Shown: piece by piece, positions 15,686 to 25,400 of the stretch
How positions within the stretch are numbered: the first letter of the stretch is position 1
Layout: each line of letters starts with the position of its first letter
Assembly (NCBI GenBank): GCA_022784065.1
Contig: JALFUO010000091.1
Span: 1 to 35,395, forward strand
Source: Bacteroidales bacterium
GTDB lineage: Bacteria > Bacteroidota > Bacteroidia > Bacteroidales > Bacteroidaceae
Length of the DNA stretch: 35,395 nucleotides
Reading direction: 5' to 3'
Translations under genes and position numbers: made by a program
The notes under the pieces: generated by a model
Told to the model about the DNA's origin: nothing
Database searches by the model: none
What the model saw: only the letters and a program-made list of their open reading frames with translations

Positions 15686-16846
15686 ATGCTTTGGACTGAC
15701 CGATACAGAACGATTAACACCGTCATCGTGATTGCCGCCCTGATTACTGCGGCGGCATCGCTCGTGGTGTCGCACTTGCTGACGCGCGACCTTGCGCGCG
15801 AAGAGGTGCGAAAGGTGGAGGTGTGGGCCGAAGCGATGCGTTCGCTGATTGCAGCCGACGAGAACACCGACCTCAACCTCGTGCTGAAAGTGGTGAACAG
15901 CAACACGACTATTCCCATCGTGGTGCTCGACGGGCAGGACGCAATCCTCGCCTCGCGCAACATCAAGCCCTCGCTCGGTGCGGACTCGCTGGCCTTTATC
16001 CGCGAGCTGGCCCGCGAGATGCGCCAAAGCGGGCACGCCATGCAGATGAACCTTTCGCAGGCGGGCGGCGGCGATGCCGACACTATATATATATGTTACG
16101 GCGAGTCGAGCCTGCTGAAACGGCTGGCGGTATATCCTTACGTGCAACTCGGCGTTGCTGCCCTGTTCCTGCTGCTCGTGGTCTTTGCGCTGTCGGCGTT
16201 CAAGCGTGCGGAGCAAAACAGGGTGTGGGTAGGCCTGTCGCGCGAAACGGCACATCAGCTCGGCACCCCTATTTCCTCGCTCATGGCATGGAGCGAAGTG
16301 CTGAAAGAAAGCCACCCCGACGACCCGCTGCTGCCCGAAATGGACAAAGACATCGGGCGTCTGCAACTCATCGCCGAGCGTTTCTCAAAAATCGGGTCGG
16401 AACCTGAGCTGCACGTGGCAGACCTGCGCCCCTTGGTGCAGCGGGCGGTGGACTATATGGCACGGCGCACGCCCCACAACGTAACCATCACGGCACGCAC
16501 GGCGGCGCATCCTTTGCCGGTGCGCGTGAACGAGCCGCTCTTTGAGTGGGTGATAGAAAATCTCTGCAAGAACGCCGTGGACGCAATGCCGCAAGGCGGC
16601 AGCATCACGCTCACGCTCTCGGCCGTTTCGACTGGCACGCTGCTCGAAGTGACGGATACGGGCAAGGGTATTCCCAAAAAGCATTTCAAGAGTGTGTTCA
16701 AGCCTGGCTTCACCACGAAGAAGCGTGGCTGGGGCTTAGGCCTCTCGCTCGCCAAGCGCATTGTCGAGAAATACCATAACGGACGCATATACGTGAAAAG
16801 CAGCGAGGTGGGCAAAGGCACGACCTTTGCAATCGAGATGTCGTAG
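15686..16846 (+). CDS. Membrane sensor histidine kinase, candidate PorY
   Basis: A 386-aa sensor kinase. Two transmembrane helices (about 8-32 and 147-172) enclose a sensor region of about 115 residues. The kinase core has the H-box SRETAHQLGTPISSL with phospho-acceptor H190, an N-box ENLCKNAVDAM, G1 DTGKGIPKK and G2 GWGLGLSLAKRIVEKYHNG. Length, topology and the HQLGTPISSL H-box resemble PorY, the kinase partner of PorX in P. gingivalis T9SS control. A porX gene lies 2.7 kb away on the other strand, which supports the pairing but does not prove it, because this H-box occurs in other Bacteroidetes kinases. There is no response regulator next to it. An octamer repeat element starts 14 nt after the stop. 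Confidence 0.8.
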   Translation: MLWTDRYRTINTVIVIAALITAAASLVVSHLLTRDLAREEVRKVEVWAEAMRSLIAADENTDLNLVLKVVNSNTTIPIVVLDGQDAILASRNIKPSLGADSLAFIRELAREMRQSGHAMQMNLSQAGGGDADTIYICYGESSLLKRLAVYPYVQLGVAALFLLLVVFALSAFKRAEQNRVWVGLSRETAHQLGTPISSLMAWSEVLKESHPDDPLLPEMDKDIGRLQLIAERFSKIGSEPELHVADLRPLVQRAVDYMARRTPHNVTITARTAAHPLPVRVNEPLFEWVIENLCKNAVDAMPQGGSITLTLSAVSTGTLLEVTDTGKGIPKKHFKSVFKPGFTTKKRGWGLGLSLAKRIVEKYHNGRIYVKSSEVGKGTTFAIEMS

Positions 16847-16860
16847 AAATAGACTGTTTT

Positions 16861-17028
16861 AGTAAACAAGTAAACGAGTAGACAAGTAAACAAGACATAT
16901 TACTCATGTAAAAAACAGTTTGCAAGACATTCCTGTCTCGTATACTCGTTTACTTGTTTACTCGTTTACTTATTTACTCGTTTACTTGTTTACTCGTTTA
17001 CTTGTTTACTCGTTTACTTATTTACTCC
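16861..17028. repeat. Composite octamer repeat element A
   Basis: The left arm (16861-16892) has four AGTARACR units. A 48-bp core follows (16893-16940) containing AGTTTGCAAGACA and the small hairpin AGACA-TTCC-TGTCT. The right arm (16941-17028) has eleven units of the complementary octamer TYTACTYG with a few variants. The arms are inverted relative to each other. The right arm ends 11 nt before the kdsB start codon. Element B at 18940-19050 has the same plan. Confidence 0.85.
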
Positions 17029-17039
17029 TCAATATAAAT

Positions 17040-17789
17040 ATGAACTTTACGGCAATAATTCCTGCAAGATACGCTTCCACGCGCTTCCCCGCCAAACCGC
17101 TCGCGCTGCTGGCCGGGAAACCTATTGTACAACACGTCTTTGAGCGCACCGCCGCCGAGATACCCGATGCCTGGGTGGCCACCGACGACGAGCGCATCGC
17201 CGAGGCCGTCCGTGCCTTCGGCGGCAACGTCGTGATGACCTCGCCCAACCACCGCAGCGGCACGGACCGCATCGGCGAGGCCGTGAAAAACATCGGCTGC
17301 ACAGCGGACGTGATTGTGAACGTGCAGGGCGACGAACCCTTTATCGCCGCGCAGCAGTTGCAGACCATCAAGCAATGCTTCGACGACCCCGAGACCGAAA
17401 TCGCTACGCTCGTGAAACCTTTCGCCCCGACCGACGCTTGGGAAAAACTCTCCAACCCCAACAGTCCGAAGGTGGTGGTGGACAACCGAGGCTTCGCGCT
17501 TTATTTCAGCCGCAGCGTCATTCCTTACCTGCGCGGCGTGGAACAAAAGGACTGGACGGCTCGGCACGAGTTTCTCAAGCACATCGGCCTCTACGCCTAC
17601 CGCGCCGAAACGCTCCAGCGCATCACGGCGATGCCGCAAGGCGCATTGGAACAAGCCGAATCGCTCGAACAGTTGCGTTGGCTGCAAGCGGGACTTAAAA
17701 TAAAAGTGGGGCGCACCGACTTGGAAACCATCGGCATCGACACACCCGAAGACCTCGAAAAGGCAGAGGCATTCATCAAAAGACAATAA
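17040..17789 (+). CDS. kdsB: 3-deoxy-manno-octulosonate (KDO) cytidylyltransferase
   Basis: A 249-aa CMP-KDO synthetase, which activates KDO with CTP for lipopolysaccharide inner-core synthesis in the cytoplasm. The N-terminal IIPARYASTRFPAKPLALLAGKP is the nucleotide-binding signature. VVMTSPNHRSGTDRIGEA, VNVQGDEPFI and RHIGLYAYR-like HEFLKHIGLYAYR are also characteristic. The C-terminus GIDTPEDLEKAEAFIKRQ is canonical. I set the start at the ATG at 17040; a 40-residue upstream extension is only translated octamer repeat (LLVYSFT-type). The MORN gene starts 18 nt after the stop. The octamer array lies where leader or promoter sequence would be expected. Confidence 0.95.
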   Translation: MNFTAIIPARYASTRFPAKPLALLAGKPIVQHVFERTAAEIPDAWVATDDERIAEAVRAFGGNVVMTSPNHRSGTDRIGEAVKNIGCTADVIVNVQGDEPFIAAQQLQTIKQCFDDPETEIATLVKPFAPTDAWEKLSNPNSPKVVVDNRGFALYFSRSVIPYLRGVEQKDWTARHEFLKHIGLYAYRAETLQRITAMPQGALEQAESLEQLRWLQAGLKIKVGRTDLETIGIDTPEDLEKAEAFIKRQ

Positions 17790-17807
17790 GACTATTCAGA
17801 CAAGACT

Positions 17808-18923
17808 ATGCTCAATAAACTCAAAACTATACTCTTCGCCATCGCCTTGCTTGCCGCGCCCCTCTCGGCGCAGAAACTGCAAGTGGGCTCGTGCGAACTG
17901 AAAGACGGCGGCATCTACACCGGCGAACTGCTCGGCGGAAAGGCCAACGGCAAGGGACGCGCCGTGTATGAAAACGGCGACACCTACGAAGGCGAGTTCG
18001 TAAAAGGCTTCCGGCAGGGGCAAGGCACCTTTACCGCCGCCGACGGCTCGCGCTACGAGGGCTCGTGGATGAAAAACGAAAGGCACGGCAAGGGCACGTT
18101 CTACGCCGTGAATAATAACCGCTACGTCGGCCTCTGGTATCGCAACCGCAAGGAGGGGCACGGCGTTATGTACTACTACAACGGCGATGTCTACGACGGC
18201 GACTGGAAGGAAGACAAGCGCGAAGGCAAAGGCACGTACACCTTTAAGAGCGGCGCGTTCTACAAAGGCGACTGGGAGGACGACAAAAAGACCGGCAAAG
18301 GCTACTTCGACTGGAACGACGGCTCGAAATACGAAGGCACATGGCTCAACAACCGCCGAAACGGAAAGGGCACGTATTTCTATGCTGACGGCGACTATTA
18401 CACCGGCGACTGGAAAGACGACATGCAGAACGGCAAGGGCATCTATAAGTTCCGCAACGGCGATGTCTACGAAGGGCAGTATGTTGACGGCGAGCGCACC
18501 GGCGAGGGCATCTTCAAGTTTGCCACGGGCGACCAGTACAACGGCCATTTCCTGAACGGCGAGCAGAGCGGGCAAGGCACTTTCATCTGGAAAAACGTAG
18601 CCAACTATACGGGGCAATGGCAAAACAACATGAGAAACGGCCACGGCACGTATAAGTGGAAAAACGGCGACGAATACACCGGCTCCTGGGTCAACAACAA
18701 GATGGAAGGCAAAGGCGTGCTGCGCACTGCCGACGGCACTAAGTTCAACGGCGAATTCAAGGAAGGGCGCAAGCACGGCAAGTCGGTGGAACTGCGCCCC
18801 GACGGCTCTAAAATAGAATGTACCTACAAGGACGGCGAACGCCACGGCAAATACGTGGAGTACGACCGCAACGGAAACGTCACCAAGAAAGGCGAATATT
18901 CCAACGGCCGCGTGGTGCAATAA
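17808..18923 (+). CDS. Secreted MORN-repeat protein
   Basis: A 371-aa protein with a signal peptide (cleavage likely after SA21, before Q22). The rest is fourteen consecutive 23-residue MORN repeats of the form Y-x-G-x-W/F-x4-x-x-G-x-G-x-x-x-x-x-x-G-x-x, with a short partial repeat at the end. MORN arrays form elongated beta-hairpin rods that bind proteins or lipids. In bacteria their function is usually unknown. Repeats 13 and 14 are degenerate (FNGEFKEGRKHGKSVELR and IECTYKDGERHGKYVEY), as is common at array ends. It is expected in the periplasm or on the envelope. It follows kdsB by 18 nt, and element B lies after its stop. The family is certain, the role is not. Confidence 0.88.
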   Translation: MLNKLKTILFAIALLAAPLSAQKLQVGSCELKDGGIYTGELLGGKANGKGRAVYENGDTYEGEFVKGFRQGQGTFTAADGSRYEGSWMKNERHGKGTFYAVNNNRYVGLWYRNRKEGHGVMYYYNGDVYDGDWKEDKREGKGTYTFKSGAFYKGDWEDDKKTGKGYFDWNDGSKYEGTWLNNRRNGKGTYFYADGDYYTGDWKDDMQNGKGIYKFRNGDVYEGQYVDGERTGEGIFKFATGDQYNGHFLNGEQSGQGTFIWKNVANYTGQWQNNMRNGHGTYKWKNGDEYTGSWVNNKMEGKGVLRTADGTKFNGEFKEGRKHGKSVELRPDGSKIECTYKDGERHGKYVEYDRNGNVTKKGEYSNGRVVQ

Positions 18924-18939
18924 TTTTTGGACGATTTTT

Positions 18940-19050
18940 AGTAAACAAGTAAACGAGTAAACAAGTAAACAAGACAAGTTACCAAATAAAATATAGTTTG
19001 CAAGACAAATCTGTCTCGTCTACTCGTTTACTTGTAAACTCGTCTACTAA
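18940..19050. repeat. Composite octamer repeat element B
   Basis: The left arm has four AGTAAACR units (18940-18971). The core (18972-19018) contains AGTTTGCAAGACA and the hairpin AGACA-AATC-TGTCT. The right arm has four inverted units (19019-19050) that end in TCTACTAA. Both outer edges therefore read TTAGTARAC inward, so this looks like a bounded inverted element. It fills most of the 160-bp gap before glgB. Confidence 0.85.
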
Positions 19051-19083
19051 TAAGACATATCAACACCTTAAATCAAATATATT

Positions 19084-21141
19084 ATGAAAACTTCCCCCAA
19101 GAAAACCACCAAGGCTGCCGCAGCGAAGCCGCAACGCCTCAAAATCGTGAAAAACGACCCTTGGCTCGAACCGTTTGAAGGCGCAATCCAAGGCCGCCAC
19201 GACCATGTGCTCCACAAGCTCTACGAACTTACGGCCGGCAAGAAACCGCTCTCGGAATTTGCCGACGGCCACCTGTATTTCGGCCTGCATAAGACAGAAA
19301 AGGGCTGGGTGATCCGCGAATGGGCACCCAATGCCACGGCGATTTATCTCATCGGCGATTTCAACGGTTGGCAGGAAAACGAGAAATATGCCTTCAAACG
19401 CCTCAAAAACTCTGGCAACTGGGAACTCAAACTCCCTGCGAAAGCCCTCAAGCATCAAGACCTCTACAAACTCACAGTGCACGGGGACGGCGGCGAAGGC
19501 GAGCGCATTCCTGCTTGGTGCCGCCGCGTGGTGCAGGACGACGATACAAAGATATTCAGCGCACAGGTGTGGGCTCCCGAACAGGAATACGTGTTTAAGA
19601 AAAAGACGTTCAAGCCCAACACCGCCCCGCTGCTGATTTACGAATGCCATATCGGCATGTCGCAGGACGCTGAAAAGGTGGGCACATACAATGAATTTCG
19701 CGAGAACGTGCTGCCGCGCATCATCGAAGAGGGGTACAACTGCATACAGATTATGGCTATTCAGGAGCACCCCTATTACGGCAGTTTCGGCTATCACGTA
19801 AGTTCTTTCTTCGCCCCGTCCTCCCGCTTCGGCACGCCCGAAGAGTTGAAGCATCTCATCGACGAGGCGCATCAGGCTGGCATCGCCGTAATTATGGATA
19901 TGGTGCAGAGCCACGCTGTGAAGAACGAAATCGAAGGCCTCGGCAACTTTGCCGGCGACCCCTCTCAATATTTCTATAGCGGCGGTCGCCGCGAGCACCC
20001 CGCATGGGACAGCCTTTGCTTCGACTACGGCAAGAACGAGGTAATCCACTTCCTCCTTTCCAACTGCAAGTATTGGCTCACGGAATTCCATTTCGACGGC
20101 TTCCGCTTCGACGGCGTTACGTCGATGCTCTATTACAGCCACGGCCTCGGCGAAGCGTTCTGCGGCTACGGCGACTACTACAACGGGCATCAGGACGACA
20201 ATGCCATCTGCTACCTCACCCTTGCCAACCTCCTTATCCACGAGGTCAATCCCAAGGCCATCACCATAGCCGAAGAGGTGTCGGGTATGCCGGGACTGGC
20301 AGCCCCGTTCAAGGACGGCGGCTATGGCTTCGACTATCGCATGGCCATGAACGTGCCCGACTATTGGATTAAGACCATTAAGGAATGCCGCGACGAGGAT
20401 TGGAAACCCTCTTCGATTTTCTGGGAACTCACCAACCGCCGCGCCGATGAAAAGACGATATCTTATTGCGAAAGCCACGACCAGGCACTCGTGGGCGACA
20501 AGACCATCATCTTCCGCCTCATCGACGCCGATATGTACTGGCATTTCCGCAAGGGCGACGAAAACGGCACGGTGCATCGCGGTATCGCGCTCCACAAAAT
20601 GATCCGCCTCATCACGGCCTCAACGATTTGCGGCGGCTACCTCAACTTCATGGGCAATGAGTTCGGCCACCCCGAATGGATTGACTTCCCGCGCGAAGGC
20701 AATGGCTGGAGCCATAAGTATGCCCGCCGCCAATGGAACCTTGTGGACAACAAAGATTTGTGTTACCACTTCCTCGGCGACTTCGACAAGGCGATGCTCG
20801 ACACGATTAAGTCGGAAAAGAATATCCAGAAGTTGCCCGTTCAGGAAATCTGGCACAACGACGGCGACCAAATCCTTGCCTATCAGCGCGGTTCGCTGCT
20901 CTTCGTGTTCAACTTCAACCCCACGCAATCGTTCACGGGCTACGGATTCATGATGAAGGAAGGCGCCTACGACGTGGTGCTCAACACCGACGCCAAAGCC
21001 TTCGGCGGCAACGGCCTGTCAGACGACAGCATCCGCCATTTCACCAACTACGACCCGCTTTTGAAGAAGGACGGCAAAGGTTGGCTGCAACTCTATCTGC
21101 CCGCCCGCTCTGCCGTTGTTTTGAGAAAGGTGGAAGAATAA
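19084..21141 (+). CDS. glgB: 1,4-alpha-glucan branching enzyme
   Basis: A 685-aa GH13 enzyme that makes alpha-1,6 branches in glycogen. After a basic N-terminal tail, a CBM48 domain (about residues 55-150, REWAPNATAIYLIGDFNGW) precedes the catalytic barrel. The catalytic residues are visible: nucleophile D343 in GFRFDGVTSM, acid/base E397 in IAEEVSGMPG, and D466 in ESHDQALVGDK. DMVQSHAVKNE is conserved region I. The layout and HYSHGLG-type segment resemble the eukaryotic-like GlgB subgroup found in Bacteroidetes. The C-terminal beta-sandwich ends in PARSAVVLRKVEE. A terminator hairpin lies 32 nt after the stop. Confidence 0.95.
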   Translation: MKTSPKKTTKAAAAKPQRLKIVKNDPWLEPFEGAIQGRHDHVLHKLYELTAGKKPLSEFADGHLYFGLHKTEKGWVIREWAPNATAIYLIGDFNGWQENEKYAFKRLKNSGNWELKLPAKALKHQDLYKLTVHGDGGEGERIPAWCRRVVQDDDTKIFSAQVWAPEQEYVFKKKTFKPNTAPLLIYECHIGMSQDAEKVGTYNEFRENVLPRIIEEGYNCIQIMAIQEHPYYGSFGYHVSSFFAPSSRFGTPEELKHLIDEAHQAGIAVIMDMVQSHAVKNEIEGLGNFAGDPSQYFYSGGRREHPAWDSLCFDYGKNEVIHFLLSNCKYWLTEFHFDGFRFDGVTSMLYYSHGLGEAFCGYGDYYNGHQDDNAICYLTLANLLIHEVNPKAITIAEEVSGMPGLAAPFKDGGYGFDYRMAMNVPDYWIKTIKECRDEDWKPSSIFWELTNRRADEKTISYCESHDQALVGDKTIIFRLIDADMYWHFRKGDENGTVHRGIALHKMIRLITASTICGGYLNFMGNEFGHPEWIDFPREGNGWSHKYARRQWNLVDNKDLCYHFLGDFDKAMLDTIKSEKNIQKLPVQEIWHNDGDQILAYQRGSLLFVFNFNPTQSFTGYGFMMKEGAYDVVLNTDAKAFGGNGLSDDSIRHFTNYDPLLKKDGKGWLQLYLPARSAVVLRKVEE

Positions 21142-21173
21142 TTTTTGTGATTGACCATACCTATTATAACAAC

Positions 21174-21201
21174 TTGGGGCGCATGATAACGTGCGCCCCA
21201 A
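21174..21201 (+). terminator. Terminator after glgB
   Basis: TTGGGGCGCA (21174-21183) pairs perfectly with 21192-21201 around an 8-nt loop and is followed by ATTTTC. It lies between glgB and the next + strand gene, which starts 19 nt later, so that gene may need readthrough or its own promoter. Confidence 0.65.
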
Positions 21202-21219
21202 ATTTTCAAAAGCAATCTG

Positions 21220-22362
21220 ATGCCTAAAATCCTTGTTTCATTGCGCGTTATCTTCGCTCTGTTCCTATTTTTCTTCCTTTCCGTGGCACAGGGCGACGTG
21301 CTGTGCTATCTATACCGCCGCCTCATAGATGCCTCGTCCGAACCCGTGCACTGGCTACTGGGCGGCGCTATGGCGGCGATACTCATATTTATAATGTGGC
21401 TGCTTTCGCGCACGGCCGTATGCCGCCGCTATCCGCTGATAGAAACGATACCGGCAGGCTTCGCCGCCGTGCTGGCGGTCAGCCTGCCGTTTGCCAGTTG
21501 GCAGCACGTGCTGGTTACCATATTATATTATTGTGTCGCAGCCGCAATGCTCGTCTTTTGCAACAGATTGCTTCAAAAGGCGTATCACACGGGCCGCCGC
21601 CGCTTGCCGCTCCTGATTTACGGCACGGGATTGCTCCTCGTTTGCTTCGTAACGGGCCTGCGTACCGCCGCCACCGATGCAGACCACTACGAACTGTGCA
21701 CAGCCGAAGCCCTGCGCCGCTGCGACTATGCCGCCGCCTACCGCACGGGCGAAATTTCCCTCGCTGTCACGCCGCGCCTCTTTGCCATGCGCTCTTACCT
21801 CTTGGCAACACAGGGCGAGGGCTTGCCGCAAACGCTTTTCAAGCAGCCCATTCCTGCGGGCGGCAGCAAGCATCTGCTTTTGCCCAACGACGAATGGCAA
21901 CGCCTCAACTTCCCGCCCGACAGCCTTTACGTCCGCCTTGGCGGCACGCCTACCGAAGGCGAAACGACCTTGCAGTTTTTGAAACGCCTTGCCTTGCCGG
22001 CCGACACGGCGCATTGCCCCACCCCGCTTGCCCGCGACTATTATCTTTGCGCCCTGCTGCTGGACCGTCGCCTGTCGGACTTCGCAAACGCATACGCCGC
22101 GCTCTGCCCTGGCGACTCTGTAAACATTCCCCGCTTTTACAGCGAAGCCCTCGCGCTCCACAGCCGCAAGCACACCCTCCCCTTTGCCTACAGCGACGCA
22201 GCCGTGGCAGCCAACTTGCTCGACTTTATGGACATGGCACGCACGGCGGGCACGGCGCAAGAGGGGCGTAACCTCCTGCGCCGCAGCTACGGTGAAACTT
22301 TTTGGTGGTATTATTATTTCGGACAGAAAGGAACGGGACTGTCTGACTATATGGGAAACTAA
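21220..22362 (+). CDS. Multispanning membrane protein, function unknown (possibly DUF6057)
   Basis: A 380-aa protein. The first 150 residues hold about five hydrophobic helices (for example LRVIFALFLFFFLSVAQG, GGAMAAILIFIMWLL, YGTGLLLVCFVTGL). The remaining 230 residues are soluble and rich in alanine, leucine and aromatic residues, reminiscent of helical repeats. The end RRSYGETFWWYYYFGQKG resembles the YGxTYWWYYF-type ending I associate with the Bacteroidales DUF6057 family, though I could not check this. No enzymatic motif is visible. It starts 19 nt after the glgB terminator and ends at a bidirectional terminator. Confidence 0.65.
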   Translation: MPKILVSLRVIFALFLFFFLSVAQGDVLCYLYRRLIDASSEPVHWLLGGAMAAILIFIMWLLSRTAVCRRYPLIETIPAGFAAVLAVSLPFASWQHVLVTILYYCVAAAMLVFCNRLLQKAYHTGRRRLPLLIYGTGLLLVCFVTGLRTAATDADHYELCTAEALRRCDYAAAYRTGEISLAVTPRLFAMRSYLLATQGEGLPQTLFKQPIPAGGSKHLLLPNDEWQRLNFPPDSLYVRLGGTPTEGETTLQFLKRLALPADTAHCPTPLARDYYLCALLLDRRLSDFANAYAALCPGDSVNIPRFYSEALALHSRKHTLPFAYSDAAVAANLLDFMDMARTAGTAQEGRNLLRRSYGETFWWYYYFGQKGTGLSDYMGN

Positions 22363-22414
22363 ACGCCCGCCAAACATCTCTCGACGATACTTATACAGCA
22401 ATCTATTGCATTAT

Positions 22415-22450
22415 AAAAAGGAAGAGCAAACTTATTGCCCTTCCTTTTTT
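22415..22450. terminator. Bidirectional terminator between convergent genes
   Basis: AAAAAGGAAG (22415-22424) pairs with CTTCCTTTTT (22440-22449), extended inside by GCAA/TTGC. The + strand ends in a run of six T residues and the minus strand in five (22415-22419). It separates the unknown membrane gene (+) from sprA (-). Confidence 0.8.
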
Positions 22451-22479
22451 ATTGCCCCACAGCCTGTTCCAATTCAATA

Positions 22480-25400
22480 CTATCTATTCAATATAAACTT
22501 GATGCTGAATCCGAAGTCCTGCGTGGTGACAGGATAAGAACTGGACGTGAGGAGCGGCTTGTTTTTCTGACGGTCGTAGTAGGCGGTGAGGGTGATGTAT
22601 TTGCTCAGGGCGTAGTCGGCAGAGAACGACACCTGCACGGCGTTGTTGCCGCTCGTGGCTTGGGAGATGAGGGTGGCGATGTCGCGGTTGAGCACGCTCT
22701 GGTTACGGATGGTGAAGTCGAGGCGCAGGTTGAGGTCGGAGGCGAAGCCTGTCGAACCGGTTTTCTTCGTTGTCTCGGTCTTGCTTGTTCTCTTTGCCTT
22801 CGACTTCACCGTCTTTTTAGACGAGAAGAGGTTGAGGTTGCTGATTTTATAGCCTAAGCCGATGACAAGGTCGTTGGAGCGCGACTCGCTCAACTGCTGC
22901 GAGGTCATGCTCAGCGTGAGGACGCGGGTCTTGCGGTATTCCACCTTTGTGGTGATATTGTTCACGAAGGTCATATCCACGCCGATAAGGGGCGAGAAAC
23001 TTTCGTTGATGCTCACGGTGCTCACGTCGAACTCGCAGCTCGGCACGGGGCTGCCCGTAGCCACGTCCGTGACGAAGCCGAAGCCGTTCATATATTCCTG
23101 ATAAGAGGTGAACGAACTGTAAGAGCCCACAGTGTAGACACTCTTGTAGGCGTGGTTGAGGTTGAAACTCTTGAACACCTTCTTCATCTTAGGCAACTTG
23201 GCCAGCCCACCGTAGCTCACGGTCCAGTTGGGCAGGAGCGCGGAGAGTTTGGGGAAGATGTCAAGCCCGCTGCCGCCCGACGTATAGGTGTCGAGGAAGG
23301 CGGGTATCATCACGTTGGCGGCATAAGGCGATACCGTGCCGTTGGCCGGGTCGAAGGTCTGGCCGGCGAGGGCGGAGTTGGCGGGATAAGGTGCTCCGGC
23401 ATACTGCGCCTCAACGCGGTCGCGGTAGGCTGCGAGGGAATTGACGAATTTCTCAAACGTCTTGCTCTTATAGCCCTTGTCGGGCGAGCCGGTTTTCTCG
23501 AACGCAGAGCCGACAGATATGGTCGTCATAGAGAACGACCCGGTGCGCGTAGCGGGCATACCGTCGAACATATACTGAACTGAAGAGTTCTTGGTCTCGT
23601 TGCGCGTGGCTGAGAGGTCAATTTTGAGGTCCTTGAACGGCTCCAGCGTTGCGCGGATTGAGAGGTTGCGGTTTCGGCTCATTGTGGCGGGCGTGACGAG
23701 GTCGTCCGAGCAGAGCAGCCAGCCTTTGTCTTTTGCCTTATAGAGCCAGTCCTCGCCCGTGAAGCCGAAAGCGAAGTCGAGGCCGGGCTGCAAGCCGCCG
23801 CCTTTGCTTTGGCCGAAGTAGTCGCCCACATTGGGCAGGAAGCCCGGCACGTTGAGGTTTTGCTTGTCGGAATAGTTCACGCTCACGTTGCGCACCATCA
23901 TGAGGAAGCGCGTGGCATATTGCAGCGCCTTGTACCAGCCTTGCTCCTCCGTGCGTTTGCGCGGGCTGACGGTGAGCTTGAGCCGCGCGGTATCTTGCGA
24001 GAGCACGATGATTTTATTATTGTCTACCACCTTGTAACGAATGGGATAGCGCGTGCCGTCGGGGCGCAGAGCGGTGACGCGGAGTTTCTTGCTCTTCTGG
24101 TTGTGCTGAATGGTGAGCGTGGTGTCGGCCTTGAGCTGTATTTCCTTCGTGAAGTTCTTCTGCTCGGGTTTCTTTTTGGCGGCGGTTGCCGAAGCGGCAA
24201 ACTTCTTGTTGGTCTTCTTCAAGAAGGGCACGTGGTTGTAGAGCGTTTCGAGGTTGAGGCGTGCGTTGTAGGTGGTGCTGCGCGAGTTGGAGATGTTGTT
24301 GCCCATGGTGGAGCCGTCTTCGAGGTCGGTGCCGCGCGTCCAGTTGTACGTGCCGTTGTAGGCAAAGTCGGCGGTGAGCCAGTCGAAGAGCGGCAGTTTG
24401 TTGAGCGGCAGTTTCCAGGTGAAGTCGAAGGTCTGCTGATACGACAGTGGGCGTCCCATATGCTTGATGCTCTGCCATACAGAGTCTTTCCAAGCCGAGT
24501 AACGGTCTGGATAAAGATCCTTGTTTACAGCCGTATAGGGCTGCTCTATTTCAGCGTTTGTGCCGGAAGAGAACGAGGCGTGGATACTCTTTGTCAAGTC
24601 CCAGCGCAGCTGGAAAGAGCGGTTCCAGAGGAAGTCGCTCGACCACGTGAGCGGTATCGACGCGTTGTCGAGATTTTCCATATCGCGCTCCTGGAACTCG
24701 TAGTAAGTGCGGTTGATGTCGGAGTTGAACGCGATGTTCTGCGGAATGTAATTGAAATTCTGCTCCTTGACGATTTTGAGCCACGGGCTCTTGCCCTTCA
24801 ATTTCTTAAAGGGTTCGTAAGGCTTATAGTTGGGCGTGTAGCTGTAGCCAAAGTTCCATTTCCAGTTTTCATCTTTCTCCCACGCCGTAGTCTCGCCCGT
24901 TGTATTTCGTGCGCTATGGGCATAGCCAAACGTAAAGTTTGCGGGGTCGTAGGGCATGGGGTGGCGCTTCGTGGAGATGTTGAAGCGTGCGCCGGAGATG
25001 CTGAAATTCTTGTTGATGACCACAGTTTCGGCAATGTTTTTCAAGGAATCTTTCTCTGCCTCGGTAGCCAAGCCGTCGAGGGCTTCTTCCATGGTCATGT
25101 CTGTATCGAGCGGGTTATAACGAGGCGAGGTGCGCTCTTTCGAGTAAGCATAGTAAATGGGGGCTTGGAGCTTCACCTTTTCTGGCAGCAGCTTACCCAC
25201 TTCCACGTTGGCGGTGACGCTGTATTCATAGAGATTGTCGTCGCGCCGCTGCGATACGCTCTCCTCAATACCGCCGAAGCCCTCCGTCTCGACGTGGCCC
25301 GTGAGGTTCACGGAGGCGAGGTCGGAAAGCTGGAGGTTCAATGCGCCGCGCGCCGCCCAGCCGCCGTTGTTGGAAAACTCTTGCAGGCGCATCTCGTTGG

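Noticed and set aside
16941-17028. CRISPR array
   Set aside because: The units are 8 bp and contiguous with no spacers, and there are no cas genes.
16920-17039. N-terminal extension of KdsB with LLVYSFT-like repeats
   Set aside because: It is translated octamer repeat DNA; the conserved enzyme starts at 17040.
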